Shown piece by piece: positions 1 to 6,607 of a stretch of DNA of 13,715 nt. Made by a program: the position numbers and the translations under genes. The stretch spans positions 1 through 13,715 of the forward strand of contig CALXVO010000024.1 of the NCBI GenBank assembly GCA_944392065.1, given 5' to 3'. Origin of the DNA: an uncultured Clostridia bacterium (GTDB lineage: Bacteria > Bacillota > Clostridia > TANB77 > CAG-508). Each line of letters opens with the position of its first letter. The first letter of the stretch is position 1. The notes below the pieces were generated by a model, which had not been told where the DNA came from, ran no database searches, and worked only from the letters and a program-made list of their open reading frames with translations.

Positions 1-789
1 TATTTATTTGATGTATTAGATGGAAATGCTATAGAAACCGTACTTATGGAATATCATCATGGAAAAACAATATGTGTATCATCACAGATTGGTTGTAAGA
101 TGGGATGTAAGTTTTGTGCTTCAACCGGTATAAAATTTGTAAGAAGTTTAAGCTGTGGGGAAATTGTGGAACAAATACTCGCAGTAGAACAAGATATTGG
201 AGATAAAGTATCAAATATAGTGTTTATGGGAATTGGAGAACCTTTTGATAATTATGAGAATGTAATTAAAGCAATTAAAATCATTAACAATCAAAAAGGA
301 CTGAATATTGGAGCAAGACATATAAGCATTTCTACAAGTGGTTTAGTACCAATGATATATAAATTTGCAGATGAAGAATTACAATGTACACTTTCGATTT
401 CACTTCATGCAACAACTGATGAGAAGAGAAGTAAAATGATGCCAATTAATAATAGATATAATATTAAAGAATTAATGGAGGCGTGTAGATATTATATAAA
501 TAAGACAAATAAAAGGATTTCATTTGAATATGCATTAGCTAAAGATAATAATGATAATTTAGAAGATGCTAAAGAATTAGTAAAACTATTAAAGGGAATG
601 TTGTGCCATGTAAACTTGATTCCAATAAATAAAATTGAAAATGGAGAATATGTAAAAAGCACAAATGAAAACATTATAAAGTTTAGAGATTATTTAAACG
701 AAAAGGGAATTGTTGCAACAATAAGAAGAGAATTAGGGTCTGATATTGATGCGGCCTGTGGACAACTTAGAAGAAAGAATCTAAATTAA
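1..789 (+). CDS. rlmN: 23S rRNA/tRNA adenine-C2 methyltransferase RlmN (5' partial)
   Basis: Radical-SAM enzyme that methylates C2 of an adenosine in 23S rRNA and in some tRNAs. The reading frame is open from base 1 (YLFDVLDGNAIETVLMEYHH...), so the first methionine at base 46 is internal and the true start lies left of the window. Seen here: CVSSQIGCKMGCKFC holds the CxxxCxxC 4Fe-4S/SAM motif, preceded seven residues earlier by the conserved Cys equivalent to E. coli C118. Near the C-terminus, DAACGQL carries the Cys that accepts the transient methyl group (E. coli C355 equivalent). About 262 residues are present of a usual 340-350. The C-terminus is intact. It is followed by prpC-prkC as in Bacillus, probably as one transcription unit since no convincing terminator or promoter is seen between them. 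Confidence 0.96.
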   Translation, partial: YLFDVLDGNAIETVLMEYHHGKTICVSSQIGCKMGCKFCASTGIKFVRSLSCGEIVEQILAVEQDIGDKVSNIVFMGIGEPFDNYENVIKAIKIINNQKGLNIGARHISISTSGLVPMIYKFADEELQCTLSISLHATTDEKRSKMMPINNRYNIKELMEACRYYINKTNKRISFEYALAKDNNDNLEDAKELVKLLKGMLCHVNLIPINKIENGEYVKSTNENIIKFRDYLNEKGIVATIRRELGSDIDAACGQLRRKNLN

Positions 790-797
790 AAAATATG

Positions 798-910
798 TTA
801 GAAAAGAATTGACATTTGGCTAGTTACACTAGTTTGAAGTTTATGATTCATACTTATTACACGACGATTTTAAATGAAGTATTTAAGTGCCAAATGCAAT
901 TATCTTCTAA
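798..910. repeat. Imperfect 113-bp palindromic repeat between rlmN and prpC
   Basis: The outer arms 798-820 and 889-910 are complementary apart from a few single-base gaps; the core CATTTGGC / GCCAAATG is perfect. The interior contains two more short hairpins, CTAGT-TAC-ACTAG (820-832) and TTAAAT-GAAGT-ATTTAA (870-886). There is no coding potential and no T-run, so it is not a standard terminator. Size and symmetry resemble the MITE-like elements elsewhere in the window, but I see no target-site duplication and no sequence match to them. A TTGACA at 809-814 has no -10 at proper spacing. Confidence 0.5.
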
Positions 911-941
911 AATTGTATAAAGAAAGGTTAGGAAATGAAGA

Positions 942-1664
942 ATGGTTTTTGCTAAAACAGATATAGGAAAAGTAAGAGAATTAAATCAAGACTTTTACTA
1001 TATTACACAAGAAACAGATGAACCAAAGATATATATATTAGCTGATGGAATGGGAGGATATAAAGGTGGAGAAATAGCAAGTAAGCTCGCTACAGAATCG
1101 GTTGTGAAATATATCAAAAATAATTTTAGAGATATACTAAAAGAAAAAGAAGAAATATTAAAACTTATCAAAAATGCTGTCGAATATGCTAATATGGTAG
1201 TATATGAAAAATCAAAAGAAATGAAAGATTTAGAAGGAATGGGTACTACTTTAGAGGTTTGTTTAATATATAATAATAAGGCATATATAGGACATGTAGG
1301 AGATAGCAGAATTTATAGAATACGAAAAGAAGTAATTCGAAAACTTACAAAAGACCATAGTTATGTACAACAACTAGTGGAAGATAAAAAAATTACAAGG
1401 GAAGAAGCAAAAACACATCCTAAGAAAAATATGCTAACAAAGGCACTTGGCTGTACACCATATGTAGAACCAGATCTAAGAGCAAGGAACTTTGAAAAAG
1501 GAGATATTTTCATTATGTGCTCTGATGGGTTAACAAATATGGTGGAAGAACCACGAATTTATGAATTGATAAAACAAGATATAAATACAGCAACAGATAA
1601 TCTAATAAAAGAAGCAAATGCAGCAGGTGGATATGACAATATCACTGTTATTATTATATTATAG
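942..1664 (+). CDS. prpC: PP2C-family serine/threonine phosphatase (PrpC/Stp)
   Basis: Metal-dependent cytoplasmic protein phosphatase that removes phosphate from targets of the neighbouring PASTA kinase and from the kinase itself. The 240 residues are full length for the bacterial PP2C family. Metal ligands and motifs seen in order: D17 in LNQDF, D35-G36 in LADGMGGYKGG, GMGTTLEV, GHVGDSRIYR, the flap region around LTKDHSYVQQLV, D195 in MCSDGLTN and D232 in GGYDNIT. The start is ATG 942 with AGGA at 930-933; another ATG at 935 is out of frame. It lies 59 bases upstream of prkC, the usual phosphatase-kinase pair, so co-transcription is likely. Confidence 0.95.
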   Translation: MVFAKTDIGKVRELNQDFYYITQETDEPKIYILADGMGGYKGGEIASKLATESVVKYIKNNFRDILKEKEEILKLIKNAVEYANMVVYEKSKEMKDLEGMGTTLEVCLIYNNKAYIGHVGDSRIYRIRKEVIRKLTKDHSYVQQLVEDKKITREEAKTHPKKNMLTKALGCTPYVEPDLRARNFEKGDIFIMCSDGLTNMVEEPRIYELIKQDINTATDNLIKEANAAGGYDNITVIIIL

Positions 1665-1723
1665 GAAAATAGAATAGCTTTCTATAATATAACAAGTTAT
1701 AAATTAAGAGGAGAAGATTAGTT

Positions 1724-3703
1724 ATGAACCTAGAAGGAAAATTGATAGGAAACAGGTATGAAATACTAGAGAAGATTGGTAATGGAGGAATGGCAACTGT
1801 ATATAAAGCCCAAGATACCATACTAAAGAGGTATGTGGCTGTTAAAGTCTTAAGAGAGGAATTTACTACGGATGAAGAATTTATAAGAAGATTTAACACA
1901 GAAGCACAATCAGCAGCAAGCTTGGCACATCAGAATATTGTATCTATTTATGATGTTGGAATGGAAAATAATATTTATTACATTGTAATGGAATTAATTC
2001 AAGGAAAAACACTAAAACAAATTATTGATGAAGATGGAGTGCTTCCTTGGAAATGGTCTTTAAATATCGCAATACAAATTGCATCCGCATTAGAAGTAGC
2101 ACATAAAAACAATATTGTACATAGAGATATAAAACCACATAATATTATAATTACAGAAGATGGAGTCGCAAAAGTTACTGACTTTGGAATTGCAAAAGCA
2201 GTTTCAAATTCTACTATTACTGCATTTGGAACAACAATAGGTTCTGTACATTACTTTTCACCAGAACATGCAAGAGGAGGATATACAGATGCAAAATCTG
2301 ACTTATACTCTCTAGGAGTTGTTATGTATGAAATGCTTACAGGAAGAGTGCCATTTGATGCAGATACTCCAGTATCTATTGCTTTAAAACACATGCAAGA
2401 GAAACCAGTAGAGCCAATAAAATTAAATCCATCTATTCCATATTCTGTGAATAAAATCATTATGAAAGCAATGGAAAAGGATTTGAACTTACGTTATCAA
2501 TCTGCGACAGAAATGCTAAAAGATTTAAATATGGCATTAAAAGATCCGGAAGGAGATTTTGTTAAAACATCATCAAATGATATGGCATATACACAAAGAA
2601 TTGATACTATACCAGAAGAAGCAGTAAAAAAAGAGGAAAGAGATGACAACGGAGAAAAAGAGAAGAAAAAAGGTAAAATTAGAACATTTTTTGCTAAGCA
2701 TCCAGCATTAAAGGTTATTATCATTATTCTTTTAATTATATTAATTCCAATAATAGGATTTTTTGGAACACAAGCAATATTAAGTGCAGGAAGAACAAAG
2801 GATATAGCACTTCCAAACTTCGTAGAAATGACGAGAGAAGAAGCGGAAACAGCAGCAGAAGAAGCGAATTTAGTATTAGAAATAACCGAGGAATTTAGTT
2901 CTGAAGTAGAAGAAGGAAAAATAGTATCTCAAGATCCACCTTACACGGATGGCTACTTAGTAAAAGAAGGTTCTACTATAAAACTAGTTTTAAGTAAAGG
3001 CGAGAATATTAAAATAGTACCAAGAGTAACAGGAATGACAAGAGAGGAAGCAGAGCAAGCTATTACAGCAGAAGAACTAGAAGTAGAAGTGGTAGAAGAA
3101 GCAAGTGACAAAGTGGAAGCAGGATATGTAATAAGACAAGACCCAGCAGCAGAAGAAGAACTAAATGCAGGAGAAAAGGTAACTATTTACGTAAGTACAG
3201 GAATAAAACAAATTACAATGGAACATGTAGTAGGTAAGTCTGAAGATGAAGCAAAGAAAACCCTTACCGATTTAGGTTTTGATGTAACAGTAGTTTACGA
3301 AGAAGATACTAGCAAAGATGATGGCGTAGTACTAAGACAAAGCCTTGATGTTGGAACAACTGTAGACGATGGAACAAAAGTAACATTGACAGTAAATAGA
3401 ATTGAAGAAATAAAAAATGGAACTGTAAATATAAATCTTAAATCTTTAATTGGAGAAGAAATACAAATAGCTGATGATGGTATTACAGAAATTGACCCAA
3501 CTGTTCAAGTTAGAGTAACAGTAACTTCGGAAGGAACAGAAGAGACAGTATATAATCAAGAGCAAAGAAAAGATGTAACAAATTTAAGAGTTACTGTGTC
3601 TGGAAGAGGAACGATTACTGTAAAAGTATTTATTGACGAAGTAAGAGAAGCACAAGAATCACTAAACTTAAATTCGGAAAATCCAGTACTAAATATAGAT
3701 TAG
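1724..3703 (+). CDS. prkC: PASTA-domain serine/threonine protein kinase (PrkC/Stk)
   Basis: Membrane receptor kinase that senses muropeptides or lipid II outside the cell and phosphorylates cell-wall, division and translation proteins inside. The 659 residues show a kinase domain at about 10-270 with glycine loop GNGGMATVY, ATP-binding K41, catalytic HRDIKPHN (D135), DFG at 153-155, and activation-segment Thr/Ser before SVHYFSPEHARGG. A charged juxtamembrane stretch (about 290-326) leads to one transmembrane helix (about 331-350). Three PASTA repeats follow at about 360-425, 427-494 and 495-557, the first two sharing MTREEAE. A Thr-rich tail of about 100 residues follows that I cannot assign. 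SD AGAGGAG lies about 10 bases before ATG 1724. In the Bacillus order this gene sits between prpC and rsgA; here a 1-kb repeat-rich insertion separates it from rsgA. Confidence 0.96.
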   Translation: MNLEGKLIGNRYEILEKIGNGGMATVYKAQDTILKRYVAVKVLREEFTTDEEFIRRFNTEAQSAASLAHQNIVSIYDVGMENNIYYIVMELIQGKTLKQIIDEDGVLPWKWSLNIAIQIASALEVAHKNNIVHRDIKPHNIIITEDGVAKVTDFGIAKAVSNSTITAFGTTIGSVHYFSPEHARGGYTDAKSDLYSLGVVMYEMLTGRVPFDADTPVSIALKHMQEKPVEPIKLNPSIPYSVNKIIMKAMEKDLNLRYQSATEMLKDLNMALKDPEGDFVKTSSNDMAYTQRIDTIPEEAVKKEERDDNGEKEKKKGKIRTFFAKHPALKVIIIILLIILIPIIGFFGTQAILSAGRTKDIALPNFVEMTREEAETAAEEANLVLEITEEFSSEVEEGKIVSQDPPYTDGYLVKEGSTIKLVLSKGENIKIVPRVTGMTREEAEQAITAEELEVEVVEEASDKVEAGYVIRQDPAAEEELNAGEKVTIYVSTGIKQITMEHVVGKSEDEAKKTLTDLGFDVTVVYEEDTSKDDGVVLRQSLDVGTTVDDGTKVTLTVNRIEEIKNGTVNINLKSLIGEEIQIADDGITEIDPTVQVRVTVTSEGTEETVYNQEQRKDVTNLRVTVSGRGTITVKVFIDEVREAQESLNLNSENPVLNID

Positions 3704-3784
3704 ATATATGATATATAGAAAGTATAAGAGTAGGTTCACAAGCTACGGTAACATTTGAATAAAATATTAAATAAATTTATTAAA

Positions 3785-3824
3785 AAAGGTGATTTGTAAA
3801 ATAAAAACACAAATCATCTTTTTT
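3785..3824 (+). terminator. Rho-independent terminator of prkC
   Basis: Arms 3785-3797 and 3809-3821 pair (core GATTTGT / ACAAATC, one G-T) around an 11-base A-rich loop and run into six T at 3819-3824. It lies 82 bases after the prkC stop and should end the prpC-prkC transcript before the repeats that follow. Confidence 0.8.
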
Positions 3825-3988
3825 ATTGTATAGGAAAAATCGACTTTTTCTTTGATATTTCAGTATTTCTAATGATTTTTCCTATACAACAAGGTTAGGC
3901 TACCTTAGGCTGTCCGAGCGGAAGCGAGTGACATGTATTTCGCCGTTGCTCCAGAGACTAGCCCTGCGAAATGCCTTTCTTATTGTAG
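3823..3988. repeat. Interspersed repeat B, copy 1
   Basis: About 165 bp, paired with a second copy at 6868-7036. It opens with a 64-bp hairpin (arms 3826-3841 and 3874-3889, perfect 16-bp inverted repeat beginning TTGTATAGG). Then come AAGGTTA, a CCTTAGGCTGT box and a GC-rich stem-forming core (for example GTATTTCGC near 3935 against GCGAAATGC near 3966). It ends with CTTATTGTAG, echoing the opening TTATTGTATAG. The 64-bp hairpin is nearly identical in both copies, whereas the GC-rich core differs. No open frame of note. Confidence 0.65.
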
Positions 3989-4053
3989 CCGGCAATGTTT
4001 TAGAGTACTTAGACTGAAATCTTTGATTACTATATATAGATAGGTTCGTATTC

Positions 4054-4305
4054 GTTACTATTCAGTGTAAATTTGTAGTATATGTCTTAGTAGTATGTAT
4101 ATTTAGAAAATTTTTGAAGTACCTTGCTGTCGCAAACAAATTAGCGACCTTAAAAAATAAAATTTTTTAAGGCCACTCGTTTGCTCCAAATCGCACTCGC
4201 TTTTACAAAGCTCGTTTGGTCGCTTAAGCGGTACTTCAAAAATTTTCTAAATATACATACTACTAAGACATAGATATAAAATTAAATTCTACACTGGACA
4301 GTAAC
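4054..4305. mobile_element. MITE-like element A, long copy (A1), with 8-bp target duplication
   Basis: A 252-bp non-coding palindromic element bounded by GTTAC/GTAAC and flanked directly by TCGTATTC on both sides (4046-4053 and 4306-4313), a perfect 8-bp direct repeat as left by transposition. Its arms (4054-4121 and about 4231-4305) are complementary over most of their length and match the arms of A2 at 6608-6727. The interior (about 4114-4240) continues the inverted repeat with GAAGTACC / GGTACTTC and holds a smaller perfect 11-bp hairpin (4148-4158 / 4162-4172). No transposase is encoded, so it would need one in trans. Family not assigned. Confidence 0.8.
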
Positions 4306-4345
4306 TCGTATTCTATATACGCAAACATAAGTTTGAACAAATCTC

Positions 4346-4374
4346 TTGACATTATTAAGAATAAAATGTATAAT
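4346..4374 (+). promoter_or_regulatory. Consensus promoter of the small-toxin transcript
   Basis: TTGACA at 4346-4351, a 17-base spacer and TATAAT at 4369-4374: an exact match to the sigma-A consensus at ideal spacing. Predicted transcription start near 4381, giving a leader of about 70 bases before the small ORF at 4450. It begins just after MITE copy A1. Confidence 0.85.
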
Positions 4375-4410
4375 TTTGGAAGAAAATAGGGAAAAGCAGA
4401 AATAGTGGTT

Positions 4411-4444
4411 ACCATCTCATATACTACATAGAAAGTGAGGTGGT
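4411..4444 (+). promoter_or_regulatory. Leader hairpin sequestering the toxin SD
   Basis: ACCATCTCAT (4411-4420) can pair over all ten positions, with two G-U pairs, to GTGAGGTGGT (4435-4444), which contains the SD GAGGTG (4437-4442) of the ORF at 4450. The 14-base loop lies between. A self-locked ribosome site is typical of type I toxin messages. That it works this way here is inference. Confidence 0.6.
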
Positions 4445-4449
4445 GTGAA

Positions 4450-4587
4450 ATGTTAGAAGGAATACTATTAGAATTATTAATGCTATCATTATATATGAAT
4501 ATAGCTCTTACTATCATCTCATTTGTAATAATTATAGTTTTTACTATAATTATATACAAAGAAAATCACATCTCTGCTGACCAATAG
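4450..4587 (+). CDS. Small hydrophobic peptide, putative type I (Fst/holin-like) toxin
   Basis: The 45-residue ORF starts MLEGILLELL, has a long hydrophobic stretch from about residue 5 to 36 (one membrane helix, possibly a bent pair), and ends in a short polar tail YKENHISADQ. ATG 4450 is preceded at 7 bases by SD GAGGTG. The last codons and the TAG stop lie inside the shared terminator hairpin (4562-4599), as in Fst-like modules. A perfect-consensus promoter lies upstream and a convergent promoter lies downstream on the other strand. I do not recognise the sequence as a named family; the toxin call rests on size, hydrophobicity and gene architecture. Alternatively it could be a harmless small membrane peptide. 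Confidence 0.6.
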   Translation: MLEGILLELLMLSLYMNIALTIISFVIIIVFTIIIYKENHISADQ

Positions 4588-4650
4588 AGATATGATTTTT
4601 AAATTATAAAAACTCATTGGTAACCACTTTTTGTGGCTCCTTATTTTCTA
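4556..4650 (-). ncRNA. Putative antisense antitoxin RNA
   Basis: Predicted from a strong minus-strand promoter (4656-4684) firing toward the toxin gene and from the hairpin at 4562-4599, which can terminate in both directions. The RNA would be about 90-95 nt. It would overlap the toxin message over the terminator region and its start would carry AGTGGTTACCA, the same 11-mer as the toxin leader (DNA copies 4404-4414 and 4618-4628, inverted). TGGTTACCA is self-complementary except at its centre, so the two RNAs could also pair at their 5' ends. The loop of the hairpin, read as antisense RNA, contains UUGG, fitting a YUNR U-turn. No ORF is expected. Confidence 0.55.
4562..4599. terminator. Bidirectional terminator shared by toxin mRNA and antisense RNA
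   Basis: Arms 4562-4575 and 4586-4599 pair over 14 positions with one imperfect position: a C-A mismatch in the plus-strand RNA but a G-U pair in the minus-strand RNA. The 10-base loop is GCTGACCAAT. Five T (4596-4600) follow on the plus strand, and the minus strand reads TTTTCTTT. Its stability is slightly better for the antisense transcript. Confidence 0.7.
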
Positions 4651-4655
4651 TAAAT

Positions 4656-4684
4656 ATTATAATACACGAAATAGGAAAAGTCAA
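4656..4684 (-). promoter_or_regulatory. Antisense-RNA promoter
   Basis: Minus strand TTGACT (4684-4679), 17-base spacer, TATAAT (4661-4656). One mismatch from consensus with ideal spacing. Predicted start near 4649, directed at the 3' end of the small toxin gene. No minus-strand gene other than the proposed antisense RNA lies downstream within a transcript's reach. Confidence 0.75.
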
Positions 4685-4744
4685 ATAATATTTCATGCAA
4701 TATTGAAATGCACTATAATTGTTATAAAAAATAGGAGGTGCTTA

Positions 4745-5605
4745 GTGCAAAAAGGAATAATTATAAGTAACATATCGGATTTATATAAAGTAGAATCGAA
4801 TAATATTATCTATGATTGTAATGCAAGAGGAAAATTTAAAACAGATGAGATAAGTCCTGTTGCAGGAGATTATGTAGAAATAGAAATAACAGATGAAATA
4901 AAAAAAGCAGGGGTAATTAACAAAATAGAAGATAGAAAAAATTATTTAAAAAGACCCAAAATGGCTAATTTATCACAAATTATTTTAGTTCTATCCATGA
5001 AATTACCAAAGCCAGATTTATTATTACTAGATAAGCAATTAGTATATGCAGAATATTTAGGAATAAAGCCAATTATTTGCTTAAATAAAATAGATTTAGA
5101 AAATGAAAACAAAATAAATGCTATTTACCAATTATACCGCAAGATAGGATATACTGTGATAAAAACAAATGCAAAAGAAAATGTGGGAGCTAGTCAAATA
5201 AAAGAATATTTAAAAAATAATATAACAGCATTTACTGGAAATTCCGGAGTGGGAAAATCAACCTTAATAAATGCGCTAATTGGAGAAAATACAGCAGAAG
5301 AAGGAGTAATAAGTAATAAAAATAAAAGAGGGAAAAATACAACTACACAAGTAGTTTTATACAAAATAGAAGAAAATTCCTATCTAGCAGATACACCAGG
5401 ATTTTCCACATTTGATATAAAAGAAATACCAAAAGAAGAATTAGCATATTATTTTGTAGAATTTAGGCCATATTTAAATACTTGCGAATATGGGGATTGT
5501 AGCCATGTAAAAGAAGAAAATTGCGAAATAAAACAAGCAGTAAAAGAAGGAAAAATTTCAGAAGAAAGATATCAAAGATATGTGTCGCTCTGGGAACAGG
5601 CCTAA
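4745..5605 (+). CDS. rsgA: Ribosome small-subunit GTPase RsgA (YloQ/CpgA)
   Basis: Circularly permuted GTPase that acts on the 30S subunit during late assembly. The start is GTG 4745, placed by a full SD AGGAGGTG at 4733-4740; the open frame runs further upstream (to 4631) but into the antisense-promoter region and without an SD. The 286 residues fit the family. Domains in order: an OB fold with KGIIISNISDLYKV at the start; permuted GTPase with G4 NKID, then G1 GNSGVGKST (165-173), then G3 DTPG; C-terminal zinc knuckle C247-x4-C252-x-H254-x5-C260. A TATAAT at 4714-4719 may be its own -10, but its -35 (TTTCAT) is poor. rpe follows, as in Bacillus. Confidence 0.95.
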   Translation: MQKGIIISNISDLYKVESNNIIYDCNARGKFKTDEISPVAGDYVEIEITDEIKKAGVINKIEDRKNYLKRPKMANLSQIILVLSMKLPKPDLLLLDKQLVYAEYLGIKPIICLNKIDLENENKINAIYQLYRKIGYTVIKTNAKENVGASQIKEYLKNNITAFTGNSGVGKSTLINALIGENTAEEGVISNKNKRGKNTTTQVVLYKIEENSYLADTPGFSTFDIKEIPKEELAYYFVEFRPYLNTCEYGDCSHVKEENCEIKQAVKEGKISEERYQRYVSLWEQA

Positions 5606-5629
5606 AAACGACAAGTCTGTCGTTTAGGG
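5601..5629 (+). other. Hairpin at the rsgA stop
   Basis: CCTAAA plus CGAC before, and GTCG plus TTTAGG after, a six-base loop form a 10-bp stem with a 2-base bulge; it overlaps the rsgA stop. No T-run follows, so it is a possible mRNA 3' stabiliser or weak terminator rather than a clear intrinsic terminator. Confidence 0.35.
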
Positions 5630-5698
5630 GACAGATCTACCATAAGAAAAGTAAGCAATAGATTGATTTTCCATATACCATAAAAAGGAGGTAAAAAA

Positions 5699-5842
5699 TT
5701 GTTCCTTTTTAGGAAAAGTGGACAAATAGGCCCGGCCCAAATTAGGAAAGGAGAAAGGTTGAAAAATAATTACAATTTTGACGTTGTCAAACTTCGTTTA
5801 AAATTTAACCAACGTACACAGAGTACGTTTCATAAATTTTAA
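5699..5842 (+). CDS. Possible small ORF or leader peptide with TTG start
   Basis: The 47-codon frame begins at TTG 5699, preceded at 6 bases by a perfect SD AAGGAGGT (5685-5692). The product would be basic (MFLFRKSGQIGPAQIRKGER...), with no family I recognise. Its second half is encoded inside the palindrome at 5757-5880, so that part is unlikely to be ancestral coding sequence. AAAAAGGA can also pair with TCCTTTTT just after the start codon, hiding the SD. It may be a decayed gene whose start region survives, a regulatory leader, or chance. Confidence 0.25.
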   Translation: MFLFRKSGQIGPAQIRKGERLKNNYNFDVVKLRLKFNQRTQSTFHKF

Positions 5843-5880
5843 ACTTGTTTTCCTAGTCAAAATTTAATTCTTTTCCAACC
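5757..5880. repeat. 124-bp palindromic element between rsgA and rpe
   Basis: From GGTTG at 5757 to CAACC at 5880 the two halves are complementary over most of their length: GGTTGAAAA / TTTTCCAACC with small gaps, ATTTTGAC / GTCAAAAT, TTTAAAATTTA / TAAATTTTAAA. They end in a central ACGTAC (5812-5817) / GTACGT (5823-5828) tip. Size and form are those of a MITE, but it shares no obvious sequence with element A and I see no clear target duplication. It lies just upstream of the rpe ribosome site and could fold in the rsgA-rpe message. Confidence 0.55.
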
Positions 5881-5908
5881 AAGTTGCAAGAAAGGAATGT
5901 GGTTAAAA

Positions 5909-6565
5909 ATGGAAGTTGCAACATCAATTTTAAATGTAAAGAAAGAGAATTGCATACAAACTTTTTATAATTTAGAAATAGCAGGTACCAATTATTTTCA
6001 TGTAGATGTAATGGATGGAAAATTTGTAGAAAATAATACGGTTGAATTAATGACCGAATATGCAGAATATTTAAATAGCATAACCAATATACCATTAGAT
6101 GTGCATTTGATGGTAGAAGATGTGATGTCATTTATTAAAAGTTTTCTTATCTTTGAGCCACGAAACATAACAATACACTACGAAGCTGGAAAAGACAAAA
6201 AAGAATTATTAGAATGGATTACCTATATAAAAGAAAATAATTGCAAAGCAGGGATTAGTATAAAGCCAAATACAGAAGTAGAAAAAATATATGAAATACT
6301 TCCTTATGTACATACAGTACTTGTAATGACAGTAGAGCCCGGAAAAGGTGGACAAGAACTTATTCCGGAAACAATTAATAAAATCAGAAAATTAAAGGAA
6401 TATATAGAAGAGAATAATTTAGAAGTGGATATAGAAGCGGATGGAGGAATTAATTTAGAGAATATAGAGCAGCTAAAGGAGGCAGGATGCGATATTGTGG
6501 TTGCTGGTACTTGTATTATTAATTCTGAGAATTATAAGGAAACAATAGAAAAATTAAAAGCATAA
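5909..6565 (+). CDS. rpe: Ribulose-phosphate 3-epimerase
   Basis: Interconverts ribulose 5-phosphate and xylulose 5-phosphate in the pentose phosphate pathway; cytoplasmic TIM barrel. The preferred start is ATG 5909 (MEVATSILNV), matching the family's SIL start. The upstream in-frame ATG 5897 sits directly against AAAGGA and has no room for an SD. The 218 residues are normal length. Metal and catalytic residues are visible: H31 and D33 in HVDVMDG, H66 in DVHLMV, the phosphate/glycine loop EPGKGGQ (family usually PGFGGQ, so Lys replaces Phe), and D178 in EADGGI. It follows rsgA as in Bacillus but after a repeat-filled 303-base gap. No terminator of its own is visible; MITE copy A2 begins 43 bases after the stop and could fold into one. 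Confidence 0.95.
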   Translation: MEVATSILNVKKENCIQTFYNLEIAGTNYFHVDVMDGKFVENNTVELMTEYAEYLNSITNIPLDVHLMVEDVMSFIKSFLIFEPRNITIHYEAGKDKKELLEWITYIKENNCKAGISIKPNTEVEKIYEILPYVHTVLVMTVEPGKGGQELIPETINKIRKLKEYIEENNLEVDIEADGGINLENIEQLKEAGCDIVVAGTCIINSENYKETIEKLKA

Positions 6566-6607
6566 AATAAAAAAATATACAAGTTATTTGCGTATGCCAA
6601 TTAAAAG

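Noticed and set aside
3823..4313. CRISPR-like or tandem repeat array
   Set aside because: The repeats here are inverted and dispersed, not regularly spaced direct repeats with unique spacers, and no cas genes are present.
4263..4559. 98-residue minus-strand frame
   Set aside because: It lies antisense to the small toxin ORF and its promoter and runs into MITE copy A1; no SD, and composition follows the opposite-strand hydrophobic ORF.
4631..4744. N-terminal extension of rsgA by 38 codons
   Set aside because: It crosses the antisense promoter, lacks an SD and has no RsgA homology; the AGGAGGTG before GTG 4745 decides the start.
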